DNA of 64,000 bases from an uncultured Bacteroidales bacterium (GTDB lineage: Bacteria; Bacteroidota; Bacteroidia; Bacteroidales; CAIXZF01), in the NCBI GenBank assembly GCA_903923925.1, contig CAIXZF010000107.1, forward strand, positions 1 to 64,000, in the 5' to 3' direction. This document shows, piece after piece, positions 8,062-17,154 of the stretch (the first letter of the stretch is position 1; each line of letters begins with the position of its first letter). The translations under genes were made by a program, and so were the position numbers. Under the pieces are notes generated by a model. It saw only the letters and a list, made by a program, of their open reading frames with translations, had not been told where the DNA came from and did no database searches.

Positions 8062-8598
8062 ATGAGGAAACTATTGAACAGTGAGCTGGAAAGGCTGAGT
8101 GTGGAGGAATTCAGGACAGCAGAGAAACTTCCGGCGGTAATTGTGCTCGATAACATCAGAAGTCAGAATAATATTGGATCGGTTTTCCGGACTGCAGACG
8201 CTTTTCTAATGGAGCGTATAGTATTGTGCGGAATTACCTCAGTTCCGCCGCATCGGGAGATTCAGAAGACAGCACTTGGGGCTACAGAGTCTGTTGATTG
8301 GATCTATTTTGAAGATGCCAGGCTTGCTGTAATGCAGTTAAAAAAAGAAGGTTACACGATTTATGCTATAGAACAGGCTGAAGGAAGCGTCATGCTGCAG
8401 GATTTTTTATGGGACAGCCATGATAAAATTGCATTGGTTTTTGGTAATGAGATAGGGGGGGTTAGCGAAGAAGTGATGAGTGTGGCAGACGGCTGTATAG
8501 AAATCCCCCAGTTTGGCACTAAACATTCTATAAATATTGCAGTTAGTGCCGGGATTGTTTTATGGCATATGCGGCAGCAGAATTATAGTATTCGTTAG
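8062..8598 (+). CDS. TrmH-family (SpoU) RNA 2'-O-methyltransferase
   Basis: SPOUT-fold enzyme that methylates the 2'-OH of a ribose in tRNA or rRNA with S-adenosylmethionine. The three SpoU motifs are present: NIGSVFRTADAF (about residues 37-48), LVFGNEIGGVS (about 129-139) and IPQFGTKHSINIAV followed by SAGIVLW (about 150-170), which form the trefoil knot and SAM site. At 178 aa it is a short form without an N-terminal RNA-binding domain, as usual for Bacteroidota TrmH-like proteins. The exact target is not evident. It is divergent from mutS; 8002-8061 holds repeated GCAATAATTT-like words. I start it at ATG 8062. Confidence 0.9.
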   Translation: MRKLLNSELERLSVEEFRTAEKLPAVIVLDNIRSQNNIGSVFRTADAFLMERIVLCGITSVPPHREIQKTALGATESVDWIYFEDARLAVMQLKKEGYTIYAIEQAEGSVMLQDFLWDSHDKIALVFGNEIGGVSEEVMSVADGCIEIPQFGTKHSINIAVSAGIVLWHMRQQNYSIR

Positions 8599-8645
8599 AA
8601 TAAAACTAAATTAGAGAGGAAATGCTTGAATTTTAGACACATTTT

Positions 8646-8675
8646 TTTGTTTTACTCAATTTGTTTATACCTTTG
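8646..8675 (+). promoter_or_regulatory. Bacteroidota-type promoter of the TPR lipoprotein gene
   Basis: TTTG at 8646-8649, an 18-base spacer, and TACCTTTG at 8668-8675 match the -33 TTTG / -7 TAnnTTTG pattern of the major Bacteroidota sigma factor. The expected start of transcription is near 8682, leaving a leader of about 50 bases. Confidence 0.75.
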
Positions 8676-8732
8676 CCTGATAGGGGTAGGACTCTATTTC
8701 TTTTGAAATCAGTTTTTTAACAATTAACATAT

Positions 8733-10616
8733 ATGAAAATGAGGAGGAAAACTAACTTTTTTCAACTGATCATTGTGGCTTTGATGGCTGTCATGTTAAG
8801 CAGTTGCGGCCTGGGTAAGATGGTTAAAAATTACAATCAGGTGAAATTTCAGGCTACACCGACAGTTCTCGAGAATCATGGTGGTAAAGTAAATGTTACC
8901 ATTAAAGGTGAAGTTCCGCCAAAGTATTTTGAAAAAAGTGCTGTAATGGTATTTCAACCTGTTGTTACCTACAATGGTGGTACTAAGGAGTTGAAACCAC
9001 TTACACTGAAAGGTGAGAAAGTGAAGGGTGATGGTGCTATTATTAACAAGAAATTAGGCGGTTCGTTTACCTATACAGAAACATTTGATTTCGTGCCTGG
9101 TATGACTGCTGCTAACCTTGAAATCGCTCCTGCCATTTATAAAGCTAAAGGCAAGGATGAAGTAAAAACCGGTTTAAAAAAGGCTGATGTTAAAATTATT
9201 CCTAAATCAATCGAACTTGGTAACCGGAAACTTGCTGATGGTGTTATCAATACATCACAGAAAATCTACCATGATGAAGATCTGTTGTTAGGCGATCAGA
9301 AAACAGTTACTCAGTATATTAAAGGTTCTGCCGCTGATTTCTATGAGAAAGAAACGATTAAAACCAATGATGCAAAAATTTACTTTGTTGTAAATCAGAG
9401 CGATCTTGCGTTGAATTACAAACCAAATAAGGATAAAGCGTCTAAAGACATCCTTGATTCCCTAAGCTCATTCCTGAAGAAAGAATGGAAAATTAAATCA
9501 ATTGATGTTAACGCATGGGCTTCTCCTGAAGGTGAAGAATCACGCAATCAGGGCCTTTCAGATAAAAGATCTCAGACAGCTAATGCTTATATGACCTCTG
9601 AATTCAAAAAACTTTTAGCTGCGAAAAAGGAAGAAGCTAAAAAAGCTAAGAAGAAAGATAAAACCATAAAGGTAGAAGATGTTAAAATTCAGGATGCTAC
9701 TTACAACCTGAAAGCCAACGGTGAAGATTGGGAAGGTTTTATGCAGGCAATTACTGCATCGAACATTAAAGATAAGAATATCATTCTCAATGTTGTAAGA
9801 TCACAGGCTGATCCTGCAAAACGTGAACAGGAAATCCGCAATATGACTGTTATTTACAAGGAAATTGAAGAAAATATCCTTCCTCCTTTACGTCGCGCCG
9901 AGGTTTCAATCAAATCGTATCTTCCTAAGAAAACGGATGAGCAGATTGCCCGTTTTTCAACTACTAGTCCTGATTCTCTTGATGTAAAAGAACTTCTGTA
10001 TTCCACTGGCCTTACCAGTGATGCAAATACTCAGTTGAAAATCTTCAAGTCAATGACAAACATTTATCCAACCGACTGGAAAGGCTACAACAATGTAGGA
10101 TACACCAGCCTGAAACTTGGTAACCTGGACGAAGCTAAAACCTTCCTTGACAAAGCAAATACAATGTCACCTAATAATCCTCTTGTGCTTAACAACCTTG
10201 GTACTCTGGCTGCAAAGAACAATGATTTTGCGGGTGCTAAAAATTATTACAAAGCTGCTCAGGATCTGGGAATTGATGAAGCCTACAACAAAGGTATTTT
10301 AACAATTCTTGATGGAGATTACAAGAATGCTGCTTCGCTGATGGGATCAAAAAAATGTAACTACAACGTTGCTCTTGTTGAATTACTTTCTGGCAATGCT
10401 GCCAGTGCAGCTTCAACACTTCAGTGTGCTCCTGATAATGCAGAGAAATTCTACCTGATGGCTGTTGCTGGTGCACGCACCGGAAATCAATCTATGGCAA
10501 TGGAAAACCTGAAAAAGGCTGTTTCATCAAAATCTTCACTGAAAGCAATTGCTAAAGATGACAGAGAATTTTTGAAATATTTTGAAAATCCTGAATTTCA
10601 ATCAATTGTGAAGTAA
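8733..10616 (+). CDS. TPR lipoprotein with OmpA-like central domain
   Basis: 627 aa, predicted exported lipoprotein: a hydrophobic signal (LIIVALMAVMLSSC) with the lipid-attachment Cys near residue 26. Residues ~40-200 look like two beta-sandwich units. Residues ~210-360 resemble an OmpA-type fold: YFVVNQSDLAL, a helix, IDVNAWASPEGEESRNQGLS and KRSQTANAYM. The NWG-like peptidoglycan-contact residues are not obvious, and a Lys-rich insertion (AAKKEEAKKAKKKDK) splits the domain. The C-terminal ~200 residues are TPR repeats (for example GYNNVGYTSLKLGNLDEAK and LVLNNLGTLAAKNNDFAGA). It likely sits in the cell envelope as an assembly scaffold; a precise role is unknown. It has its own promoter and terminator, so it is monocistronic. 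Confidence 0.8.
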   Translation: MKMRRKTNFFQLIIVALMAVMLSSCGLGKMVKNYNQVKFQATPTVLENHGGKVNVTIKGEVPPKYFEKSAVMVFQPVVTYNGGTKELKPLTLKGEKVKGDGAIINKKLGGSFTYTETFDFVPGMTAANLEIAPAIYKAKGKDEVKTGLKKADVKIIPKSIELGNRKLADGVINTSQKIYHDEDLLLGDQKTVTQYIKGSAADFYEKETIKTNDAKIYFVVNQSDLALNYKPNKDKASKDILDSLSSFLKKEWKIKSIDVNAWASPEGEESRNQGLSDKRSQTANAYMTSEFKKLLAAKKEEAKKAKKKDKTIKVEDVKIQDATYNLKANGEDWEGFMQAITASNIKDKNIILNVVRSQADPAKREQEIRNMTVIYKEIEENILPPLRRAEVSIKSYLPKKTDEQIARFSTTSPDSLDVKELLYSTGLTSDANTQLKIFKSMTNIYPTDWKGYNNVGYTSLKLGNLDEAKTFLDKANTMSPNNPLVLNNLGTLAAKNNDFAGAKNYYKAAQDLGIDEAYNKGILTILDGDYKNAASLMGSKKCNYNVALVELLSGNAASAASTLQCAPDNAEKFYLMAVAGARTGNQSMAMENLKKAVSSKSSLKAIAKDDREFLKYFENPEFQSIVK

Positions 10617-10634
10617 TTTCATAAGACAATATGC

Positions 10635-10670
10635 AAAAGAGGCTGTTTCGAAAGGAGCAGCCTCTTTTTT
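10635..10670 (+). terminator. Terminator hairpin, GAGGCTG family copy 1
   Basis: AAAAGAGGCTG (10635-10645) pairs with CAGCCTCTTTT (10658-10668), followed by further T. It lies just after the TPR lipoprotein stop. Copies of the same stem occur at 40403-40443 and 56084-56127. Confidence 0.9.
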
Positions 10671-11062
10671 GTTATTAAAAGTTCGTTGCCTGTCCATTCT
10701 ATTGTCATTCAGTTAACAGAACCCCATCGGCGTGATATAAACCGTCATATTGATTTCATTGGTCAATTCAATATGGGGTTTGAACAATAACAAGGCCTTA
10801 TCACGTGAGAAGCCTGTGGATTAGCATGCGCCGTGAAATCTACAGCCCGGAACGGGTTGAAGATAGGCTAACGTTTTGAACGTAGTTTAAGCTAGGTTAG
10901 TCTCGTAAACCTTTGTCCAGTCCCTTCAGGACTGGATGGACTGAGGCAGGTTCCAGCCCCAGGTTGCACCTGGGGTTATTCAAATTGTGCCGCTTCGCGG
11001 CTTGAGACTGCCAGGCATATTTGTAATGCAGAATAGTGGGGAGATCAATAAAATGAATTCTT
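10671..11062. repeat. Non-coding region with a three-hairpin cassette
   Basis: No gene is seen. Three compact hairpins follow one another: CCAGTCC/GGACTGG (10917-10935), CCCCAGG/CCTGGGG (10957-10975) and GCCGC/GCGGC (10989-11001). The block is more GC-rich than its surroundings. I recall similar strings, a hairpin of the form CCCCAGG...CCTGGGG followed by a small GC hairpin, as dispersed repeats in Bacteroidota genomes, which suggests an interspersed element. 10671-10910 holds nothing else I can name. Confidence 0.6.
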
Positions 11063-11734
11063 TCATTTCTGACTATCCTTCTCGATAACAATTCTGTGAA
11101 TTCCGGGAGTGTAATTGCTGAAAATGCAGTCAAGAACAAGCTTGTAATCCCCTTCGTTATTGATGAAGTCCAGGTTGTTAGTGTCGATAATCAGAATGCG
11201 CTGGTTTTGCAAAAGTCTCAGATGCTCCAGGTATCCTGCCTGAATCCGCTCGAGGTAATTGTCTTCAATCTGCTGTTCGTATGATCGACCGCGCTTTCTG
11301 ATATTTCCCTGCAATCGTTCAACATTAACATAAAGATAAACAAGTAAATCGGGGCGGGGGAGAGCACCCATCATAATGTTAAACAGCTTTGCGTAGAGGT
11401 TGTATTCATCCTCATGAAGCGTATTTTTTGCAAAAATCAGGGATTTGTCAATCAGGTAATCGGAGATCGTAAAGGTTTTGAAGAGGTCCTGAGGCGCAAG
11501 CTGATCAATAAGTTGCTGATACCGGGAAGCAAGAAAGGATAACTCTAACGGAAAAGCATATTTGTCCTGGTCATTGTAAAATTTGGGCAAAAACGGGTTA
11601 TCTTCAAACTGTTCAAGGATGAGTTTTGCATTAAATTGTTCAGCTATTTTAGATGCCAGACTGGTTTTTCCCGCACCAATATTACCTTCAATACAAATGA
11701 AGTTATAGGATGTTCTATGATTCTCAGTTGTCAT
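11063..11734 (-). CDS. Deoxynucleoside kinase
   Basis: 223 aa. Phosphorylates deoxynucleosides to monophosphates for nucleotide salvage. Evidence is the P-loop GNIGAGKTS (residues ~17-25) in an N-terminal Rossmann strand, the substrate-site EQFEDNPFL (~40-48), SFLASRYQQL, and the lid region RGRSYEQQIEDNYLERI with its arginines. These fit the dCK/dGK family; which base is preferred cannot be read off. The start at 11734 overlaps the end of folK by 11 bases, so the two are translated as one unit. This folK-kinase order is common in Bacteroidota. Confidence 0.9.
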   Translation of the reverse strand: MTTENHRTSYNFICIEGNIGAGKTSLASKIAEQFNAKLILEQFEDNPFLPKFYNDQDKYAFPLELSFLASRYQQLIDQLAPQDLFKTFTISDYLIDKSLIFAKNTLHEDEYNLYAKLFNIMMGALPRPDLLVYLYVNVERLQGNIRKRGRSYEQQIEDNYLERIQAGYLEHLRLLQNQRILIIDTNNLDFINNEGDYKLVLDCIFSNYTPGIHRIVIEKDSQK

Positions 11735-12215
11735 TTGATAAAACTACGTTTTTTGTGTCAGCACATTCTGTTAATAATTGGTTGATTGATTTTAAAAATA
11801 CAGGATGAACAAAATCACCGGCAATTTCAGACAATGGCTGAAGGACAAACTGCCTTAAATGCATTCTGGGATGTGGTATCACAAGGATTTCACTCTCAAT
11901 AATAGTATCATTGAAAAGTAAAATATCGATATCAATAAGCCTGGAAGTATACTGATTGTTTGTTCGTGTTCTTCCCAGTTTCTGCTCTGTTTCGTGAATT
12001 TTGCTTAATAGCGACAATGCCGAACGTTCTGTTTCTATACAAACAACGATGTTAAGGAAATTGCTTTCTGATTCAAAGCCCCAGGGTTCAGTTTCATACA
12101 AAGAAGATTTTTTGGAAATATGCCCGCATTCTTTCTCAAGAATTGCAAGCGCAAGTCCAACAATCTCAACAGAGTTTCCCATATTTGAACCTAAAAGCAG
12201 GTAGGCTGAATTCAT
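11724..12215 (-). CDS. folK: 2-amino-4-hydroxy-6-hydroxymethyldihydropteridine pyrophosphokinase
   Basis: Transfers pyrophosphate from ATP to 6-hydroxymethyl-dihydropterin in folate synthesis. 163 aa, standard length. Visible HPPK motifs are LLLGSNMGNS at the N-terminus, SLYETEPWGF, LGRTRTNNQYTSRLIDIDIL (pterin and magnesium binding Asp pair) and IPHPRMHLRQFVLQPL. The ATG at 12215 overlaps the waaA stop by four bases, and the gene's end overlaps the downstream kinase, giving a tightly coupled waaA-folK-kinase operon. Confidence 0.95.
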   Translation of the reverse strand: MNSAYLLLGSNMGNSVEIVGLALAILEKECGHISKKSSLYETEPWGFESESNFLNIVVCIETERSALSLLSKIHETEQKLGRTRTNNQYTSRLIDIDILLFNDTIIESEILVIPHPRMHLRQFVLQPLSEIAGDFVHPVFLKSINQLLTECADTKNVVLSNDN

Positions 12216-13471
12216 GATTTCTGAGAATTAACCTGACCAAGTACTTCGCTTACTTTTAGCATAACTTTCCCGGTGGCACCAGTATGAGAAGAAACATAGT
12301 TGCGGCATACAGAAGCCTTTTCCTTCTGTTTGCTGGCATCGTTAATATACGTGCTAATCTGATCTTTAAGCTGGCTGGCAGTTTCAATTGAAAATGCCCC
12401 GCCTTCTTTAATCAGTTCTTTCGCCTCCTGGAATTTTAAATAATTTGGTCCAAAGAAAACAGGACCCACAAAGGTTGCAGCTTCCAGGATATTATGGATG
12501 CCTTTTCCAAAACCACCCCCGATATATACGAAATCGGCATACTGGTAAATGCTGGAAAGAATACCAATATTGTCTATTATTAGTATATCTGCAGTAACAG
12601 CATCCCGCGCACTGATTTCTGAATACCTGATGCAATTAGTACCACAACTGTTCATTAGTTTCACAATTCGGTCTGCATGAACTTCATGGGGAGCAATTAT
12701 TATTTTAAACTGAGAGCGAAAGGAGCTCATAGCTTCCATAAAAACTGCTTCATCGGCTGGCCAGGTACTGCCTGCAATCAGCAATAGTTTGTTGCTTTTA
12801 AAAACAGCTATTTCGGGGATAGATTTTACATTTTGTGCAATACTGTGAACCCTGTCGAAACGTGTGTCACCACTTTCAGTAACACTTTGAATTCCAATAC
12901 TATTTAACAGTTCGAGTGATGACTGATGCTGAACAAAAAACCAGTCAACTTTTTTAAGTTGGGTCCTGAACCAGCTTCCGTAAGCTTTGAAAAAATGTTG
13001 CCCTGGCCGGAATATCGCTGAAATAAATACGACTGGAATATTGCATCTGTTTAGTTCGTGCAGGTAGTTATACCAGTATTCATATTTAATAAAAACAGCA
13101 ATGGCGGGATTGATTTGTGATATAAAAAACCGGGCGTTGGCAGGAGTATCAATTGGCAGATAAAGTACTTTGTCGACGCCGGTATAATTCTTCCGGATTT
13201 CATACCCTGAGGGAGAGAAAAAAGTAAGCAGAATGTAAGTTTCAGGGAATCTTTTGCGGATTTCTTCAATAAGAGGCCGCCCCTGTTCAAATTCACCCAG
13301 GGAAGCTGCATGAATCCAGGCAACTTCCTTTTTCGTTGGGTTTATTGATTTAATGATATTACGGATGTTTTTTCTGCCGTTAATCCAAAATGCTGCTTTA
13401 GTGCTAAAAAGAGCCGCAGCTTTAATCAACATCAAATAAATATAGATAAAGATAGTGTATAATAGCCGCAT
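12212..13471 (-). CDS. waaA: 3-deoxy-D-manno-octulosonic acid (Kdo) transferase
   Basis: Adds Kdo to lipid A at the inner membrane, the first step of LPS core synthesis. 419 aa from ATG 13471; the frame is open 25 codons further, but that part runs into the upstream gene and is not WaaA-like. A short N-terminal membrane anchor (LLYTIFIYIYLMLIKAAALF) precedes the catalytic WIHAASLGEFEQGRPL with its conserved Glu. Later come LIAGSTWPADEAVF, IIAPHEVH, DILIIDNIGILSSIYQYADF and YIGGGFGKGIHNILEAATF, which form the CMP-Kdo site. It starts 19 bases after the barrel protein gene stop, so all four leftward genes are probably one operon. Confidence 0.95.
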   Translation of the reverse strand: MRLLYTIFIYIYLMLIKAAALFSTKAAFWINGRKNIRNIIKSINPTKKEVAWIHAASLGEFEQGRPLIEEIRKRFPETYILLTFFSPSGYEIRKNYTGVDKVLYLPIDTPANARFFISQINPAIAVFIKYEYWYNYLHELNRCNIPVVFISAIFRPGQHFFKAYGSWFRTQLKKVDWFFVQHQSSLELLNSIGIQSVTESGDTRFDRVHSIAQNVKSIPEIAVFKSNKLLLIAGSTWPADEAVFMEAMSSFRSQFKIIIAPHEVHADRIVKLMNSCGTNCIRYSEISARDAVTADILIIDNIGILSSIYQYADFVYIGGGFGKGIHNILEAATFVGPVFFGPNYLKFQEAKELIKEGGAFSIETASQLKDQISTYINDASKQKEKASVCRNYVSSHTGATGKVMLKVSEVLGQVNSQKS

Positions 13472-13490
13472 GTGTAAGGATTCCTGTGGC

Positions 13491-14252
13491 TTAGTAATAA
13501 TAGTAAACCTGTGAAGAACGTTTATAGAATGGCAGTACCCAGCCAACTTTTATACCAATAAGCGCATCAAAACGGGCTTTGGTATCTTTTGCGCCCAGGT
13601 CAAAATCAAAAGCACGCTGACTTTTGGTCCAGGCTTCAACAATTTCAATTCCTCCATAAAAATTATACACCTTTCTGCTGCTGAAAAAGATGTACCCGAT
13701 AAATTGGCTGGCACCCCAGCCATTTGTTAAACGGTCGTAACCTTTGGCGTAGTCACCCTGAACCTGTGGGCTTGTTTTACCGGGATTTTCAATACGGATT
13801 TTATGCTGCAGAAAATTTATTCCCCCGCTTAATAATAGACCGGAATTAGGATCTGTGCCACCGATTGGAATAATCTTACCAACCTTTGCCGAAAGATTCC
13901 AGCCTCTTTCGTAGAGGTATACTTCAGCATAGGTACCTCCCTCATCAATCATATAGCCTTCCGAAGTTTCCATCTTCCTGAAGAGGCTGTCTTCCCTTAC
14001 GTTACCCCCGAAAATGTAATTGATCTCACCCCCAAGAATCCAGTTTTTTGATGTCTTGTAGGAAGCACCGCCTCCAATGGAGGAATTGGGTCCAAAGCGT
14101 TTGGCCATGTCGCCGGCTGGAAACTGATAGGTGTAATTTGTGAAAAACAGACCGGATGAAAATGCTGAATCAGTGCGCGTTTTCTGTGAAAAAGCCGAAA
14201 AACTGAAAAGTAGGGGCACAATAAAAAGTAGAATGAGTCTGTTTCTGAACAT
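13491..14252 (-). CDS. Predicted outer membrane beta-barrel protein
   Basis: 253 aa with a clear signal peptide (LILLFIVPLLFSFSAFSQ, cut after AFSQ). The mature part alternates polar and aromatic residues in strands (SIGGGASYKTSKNWILGGEI, SAKVGKIIPIG, GWGASQFIGYIFF) and ends in a strand with terminal tyrosines (SSQVYYYY), as expected for a barrel inserted in the outer membrane. I know conserved proteins of this sort upstream of waaA in Bacteroidota, but no defined function. Its place at the head of the waaA operon suggests a link to envelope biogenesis. The start is ATG 14252. Confidence 0.75.
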   Translation of the reverse strand: MFRNRLILLFIVPLLFSFSAFSQKTRTDSAFSSGLFFTNYTYQFPAGDMAKRFGPNSSIGGGASYKTSKNWILGGEINYIFGGNVREDSLFRKMETSEGYMIDEGGTYAEVYLYERGWNLSAKVGKIIPIGGTDPNSGLLLSGGINFLQHKIRIENPGKTSPQVQGDYAKGYDRLTNGWGASQFIGYIFFSSRKVYNFYGGIEIVEAWTKSQRAFDFDLGAKDTKARFDALIGIKVGWVLPFYKRSSQVYYYY

Positions 14253-14274
14253 AATTTGTTTTTTATGAGTGCTA

Positions 14275-14282
14275 CAAAAGTA
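14275..14282 (-). promoter_or_regulatory. Candidate -7 box for the barrel protein / waaA operon
   Basis: The complement reads TACTTTTG, fitting TAnnTTTG, 23 bases before the start codon. A convincing -33 element is not visible. Confidence 0.5.
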
Positions 14283-14365
14283 AGAATATTAAAGAAACGT
14301 TGCGTTCTGTAATATTATTCTCCTAATTGGTAAGCTCAATGGTTTATCGCTTAGGAATATATTTG

Positions 14366-14373
14366 TATTTTTG
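14366..14373 (+). promoter_or_regulatory. Candidate -7 box for the surface-sugar cluster
   Basis: TATTTTTG at 14366-14373 and an overlapping alternative TATATTTG at 14358-14365 both fit TAnnTTTG. They lie about 30 bases before the first gene of the cluster. No strong -33 TTTG is present, so confidence is moderate. Confidence 0.45.
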
Positions 14374-14401
14374 TAATTACTAACCTCTAACACGAATTTC
14401 T

Positions 14402-15535
14402 ATGCGGAAAATTCAAATGGTCGACCTGAAAAGCCAGTATGAAAAGATAAAATCAGACGTTGATGCCGGTATTCAGGAAGTAATCGATTCAACTTCTTTT
14501 ATTAATGGACCTGCAGTCCGGAATTTTCAGACCGAACTCGAAAATTATCTTGGTGTAAAACATGTAATTCCATGTGCAAATGGTACCGATGCCTTACAGG
14601 TGTCGATGATGGCGCTGGGCCTTCAGCCCGGTGATGAAGTTATTACCACAACGTTTACTTTTATTGCTACTGCCGAAGTAATTGCCTTACTGAAACTTAC
14701 ACCTGTTGTTGTTGATGTTGATCCCGACTCTTTTAATATTGATCCAATAGCGATACGCAAAGCAATTACTCCGAAAACTAAGGCGATTGTTCCTGTTCAT
14801 CTTTTTGGGCAGTGTGCTGATATGGAAGCAATTACGGAGATTGCAAAAGAATTTAAGCTGGTTGTCATTGAAGATGCCTGCCAGGCAATTGGAGCAGATT
14901 ATATTTTCAAAGATGGTTCGAGGAAAAAAGCCGGTACTGTCAGCGAAATTGGCTGTACTTCATTCTTCCCTTCAAAAAACCTCGGATGCTATGGTGATGG
15001 AGGTGCTATTTTTACCAATGATGATGAACTTGCAGCTCAGCTGAGGGTTGTCGTAAATCATGGAATGACTGTTAGGTATTACCATGATTATATTGGAGTT
15101 AACTCCCGTCTGGATAGTTTCCAGGCTGCTGTACTCAGAGTGAAATTGAGATTGCTCGACGAATATGCTGCTGCAAGAACCTATGCTGCTGATTATTACG
15201 ATAAAGCTTTTGCCAATAATCCTAAACTTAAAACACCTTTCCGCAGCCCATTCTCAAGTCACGTTTTTCACCAGTATACGCTGGTTACAAATGCTATCGA
15301 CAGGAATGCACTTCAAGCCTTCATGACCTCGAAAGATATTCCTGCAATGATTTATTATCCGGTTCCAATGCATCTGCAGAAAGCATACCTCGATCCACGC
15401 TACAAAGAAGGCGATTTTCCTGTAACCGAAATGCTTTGCAGTTCGGTGATCAGCCTGCCAATGCATACTGAACTTGATGAAGAACAACTGGCTTATATTA
15501 CTTCATCACTTCTGGAATTTGTAAATAACTCCTGA
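14402..15535 (+). CDS. wbpE: PLP-dependent sugar aminotransferase (WbpE type)
   Basis: DegT/DnrJ/EryC1/StrS-family enzyme, 377 aa, that aminates a keto-sugar nucleotide. Conserved parts are CANGTDALQVSMMALGL, TTFTFIATAEVIAL, VHLFGQCADMEAI, IEDACQAIGA and the PLP lysine in FPSKNLGCYGDGGA (about residue 199). In the WbpA/B/D/E pathway the WbpE enzyme converts UDP-3-keto-GlcNAcA to UDP-GlcNAc(3NH2)A. I assign it because the next three genes encode the other steps; the sequence alone would allow other keto-sugars. It opens the cluster and ends three bases before the acetyltransferase gene. Confidence 0.88.
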   Translation: MRKIQMVDLKSQYEKIKSDVDAGIQEVIDSTSFINGPAVRNFQTELENYLGVKHVIPCANGTDALQVSMMALGLQPGDEVITTTFTFIATAEVIALLKLTPVVVDVDPDSFNIDPIAIRKAITPKTKAIVPVHLFGQCADMEAITEIAKEFKLVVIEDACQAIGADYIFKDGSRKKAGTVSEIGCTSFFPSKNLGCYGDGGAIFTNDDELAAQLRVVVNHGMTVRYYHDYIGVNSRLDSFQAAVLRVKLRLLDEYAAARTYAADYYDKAFANNPKLKTPFRSPFSSHVFHQYTLVTNAIDRNALQAFMTSKDIPAMIYYPVPMHLQKAYLDPRYKEGDFPVTEMLCSSVISLPMHTELDEEQLAYITSSLLEFVNNS

Positions 15536-15538
15536 ACT

Positions 15539-16111
15539 ATGGAATATTACGCACACGACTCGGCCATTATTGATGAAGGCTGCACTATTGGAAAAGGAAC
15601 TAAAATCTGGCATTTCTCGCACATAATGTCTGATTGTATTATTGGTGAGAATTGTAACATCGGTCAGAATGTTGTGGTTTCACCAAAAGTAGTGCTCGGC
15701 AATAATGTAAAGGTTCAGAACAATGTTTCAATTTACTCGGGTGTAATTTGTGAAGATGATGTTTTTCTGGGTCCATCTATGGTTTTTACAAATGTGGTTA
15801 ACCCCAGAAGCGCTGTAAACCGAAGGGGACAGTATTCCGAAACTATTGTTCGCACTGGTGCCAGCATAGGTGCCAATTCTACAATTGTATGCGGACATGA
15901 GATTGGACGCTTTGCCTTTATCGGCGCCGGTGCGGTAGTTACAAAAGAAGTACCCGCTTATGCGCTTGTTATTGGAAATCCTGCCCGGCAGGCCGGATGG
16001 ATGAGCGAATTTGGCCACCGTTTACACTTTGATGGAAACGGCATTGCAATTTGTCCTGAAAGCGGTGAAAACTATAAGTTGCTGGATAATGTTGTAAGTA
16101 AAATACTTTAA
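15539..16111 (+). CDS. wbpD: UDP-2-acetamido-3-amino-glucuronate N-acetyltransferase (WbpD type)
   Basis: 190 aa left-handed beta-helix acetyltransferase with hexapeptide repeats ([49 protein letters not shown]). It acetylates the 3-amino group made by WbpE, using acetyl-CoA. Length and the [14 protein letters not shown] and [18 protein letters not shown] segments agree with WbpD. It starts three bases after wbpE and is followed by the oxidoreductase gene, so the four genes form one pathway unit. Confidence 0.92.
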   Translation: MEYYAHDSAIIDEGCTIGKGTKIWHFSHIMSDCIIGENCNIGQNVVVSPKVVLGNNVKVQNNVSIYSGVICEDDVFLGPSMVFTNVVNPRSAVNRRGQYSETIVRTGASIGANSTIVCGHEIGRFAFIGAGAVVTKEVPAYALVIGNPARQAGWMSEFGHRLHFDGNGIAICPESGENYKLLDNVVSKIL

Positions 16112-16135
16112 TTTTATTAAACATACTATATTTAA

Positions 16136-17092
16136 ATGCATAAACAATTAAGATTTGCACTGATCGGCTCTGCTGGATATATCGCAGAGAGACATATGAA
16201 AGCTATTTCAGAAACAGGGAATGATCTTGTTGCTACACTTGACAAGAATGACAATGTTGGAATAATCGACAGTTATTTTCCAAAGGCTGATTTCTTTCTG
16301 GAAACAGAACGCTTCGACCGTCATCTCGATAAATTGAGACGTATTCCTGAAAACAAGATAGATTATGTGAGTATATGCAGTCCGAATTATTTACATGATG
16401 CACATATAAGACTGGCTTTGAGAAATCAAAGTGATGCCATCTCTGAGAAACCAATCGTATTGAATCCATGGAATATTGATGCATTAAAGGAAATTGAGCG
16501 GGAGACAGGGAATAAGGTTTTTAATATTCTTCAACTCAGATATCATCCTTCTATTATTAAGCTTCGTGAGGAGATAAAAAATGCGCCAAAGGATAAAGTT
16601 TTCGACATCGATCTAACCTATATTACCAGCCGGGGTCGCTGGTATTTTATGTCGTGGAAAGGAGATGTAAGCAAATCTGGTGGAATTGCCACGAATATCG
16701 GGGTGCATTTCTTTGATATGCTGATCTGGATTTTTGGTGGTGTTAAGGAGAATATTCTGCATTATTATTCTGCCGATAAAGCGGGTGGTTTTCTTATGTT
16801 AGAAAAAGCCAGAGTTCGCTGGTTTCTGAGTATCGACGAGGAAATGCTGCCTGAAGCAGTTCAGCAGAAGGGTCAACGTACCTATCGTTCTATTACGGTT
16901 GATGGTAATGAGATTGAATTTTCGGGAGGTTTTACTGATCTTCATACGTTGACGTATATGTCGATACTGGATGGAAAGGGCTTTGGTCTGGATGATGCCC
17001 GTCCAAGTATAGAAACAGTTTATCATATCCGAAATAGTAAGCCGGTGGGGCTCAGCGGCGATTATCACCCTATATTAAAAAACATTCGTTAA
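16136..17092 (+). CDS. wbpB: UDP-N-acetyl-glucosaminuronate 3-dehydrogenase (WbpB type)
   Basis: Gfo/Idh/MocA-family oxidoreductase, 318 aa. The N-terminal Rossmann fold begins with FALIGSAGYIAERHMKAI (a G-x-x-G-x-I pattern). SICSPNYLHDAHI and the conserved EKPIVLNPW (with the usual Lys of the EKP motif) mark the family, followed by LRYHPSIIKLREEI and GGIATNIGVHFFDML. WbpB oxidises C3 of UDP-GlcNAcA, giving the substrate of WbpE, with recycling of the cofactor by 2-oxoglutarate in known systems. It lies between wbpD and wbpA on the same strand. Confidence 0.92.
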   Translation: MHKQLRFALIGSAGYIAERHMKAISETGNDLVATLDKNDNVGIIDSYFPKADFFLETERFDRHLDKLRRIPENKIDYVSICSPNYLHDAHIRLALRNQSDAISEKPIVLNPWNIDALKEIERETGNKVFNILQLRYHPSIIKLREEIKNAPKDKVFDIDLTYITSRGRWYFMSWKGDVSKSGGIATNIGVHFFDMLIWIFGGVKENILHYYSADKAGGFLMLEKARVRWFLSIDEEMLPEAVQQKGQRTYRSITVDGNEIEFSGGFTDLHTLTYMSILDGKGFGLDDARPSIETVYHIRNSKPVGLSGDYHPILKNIR

Positions 17093-17154
17093 AAAAAATA
17101 TAAACACAGGCAAGGCAAGCGTATACTCATAGCCAAGCCTTCAAACTAAACAAA

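Noticed and set aside
10897-11139. 80-codon leftward ORF over the three-hairpin cassette
   Set aside because: It follows hairpin sequence and overlaps the kinase gene end; no protein-like features.
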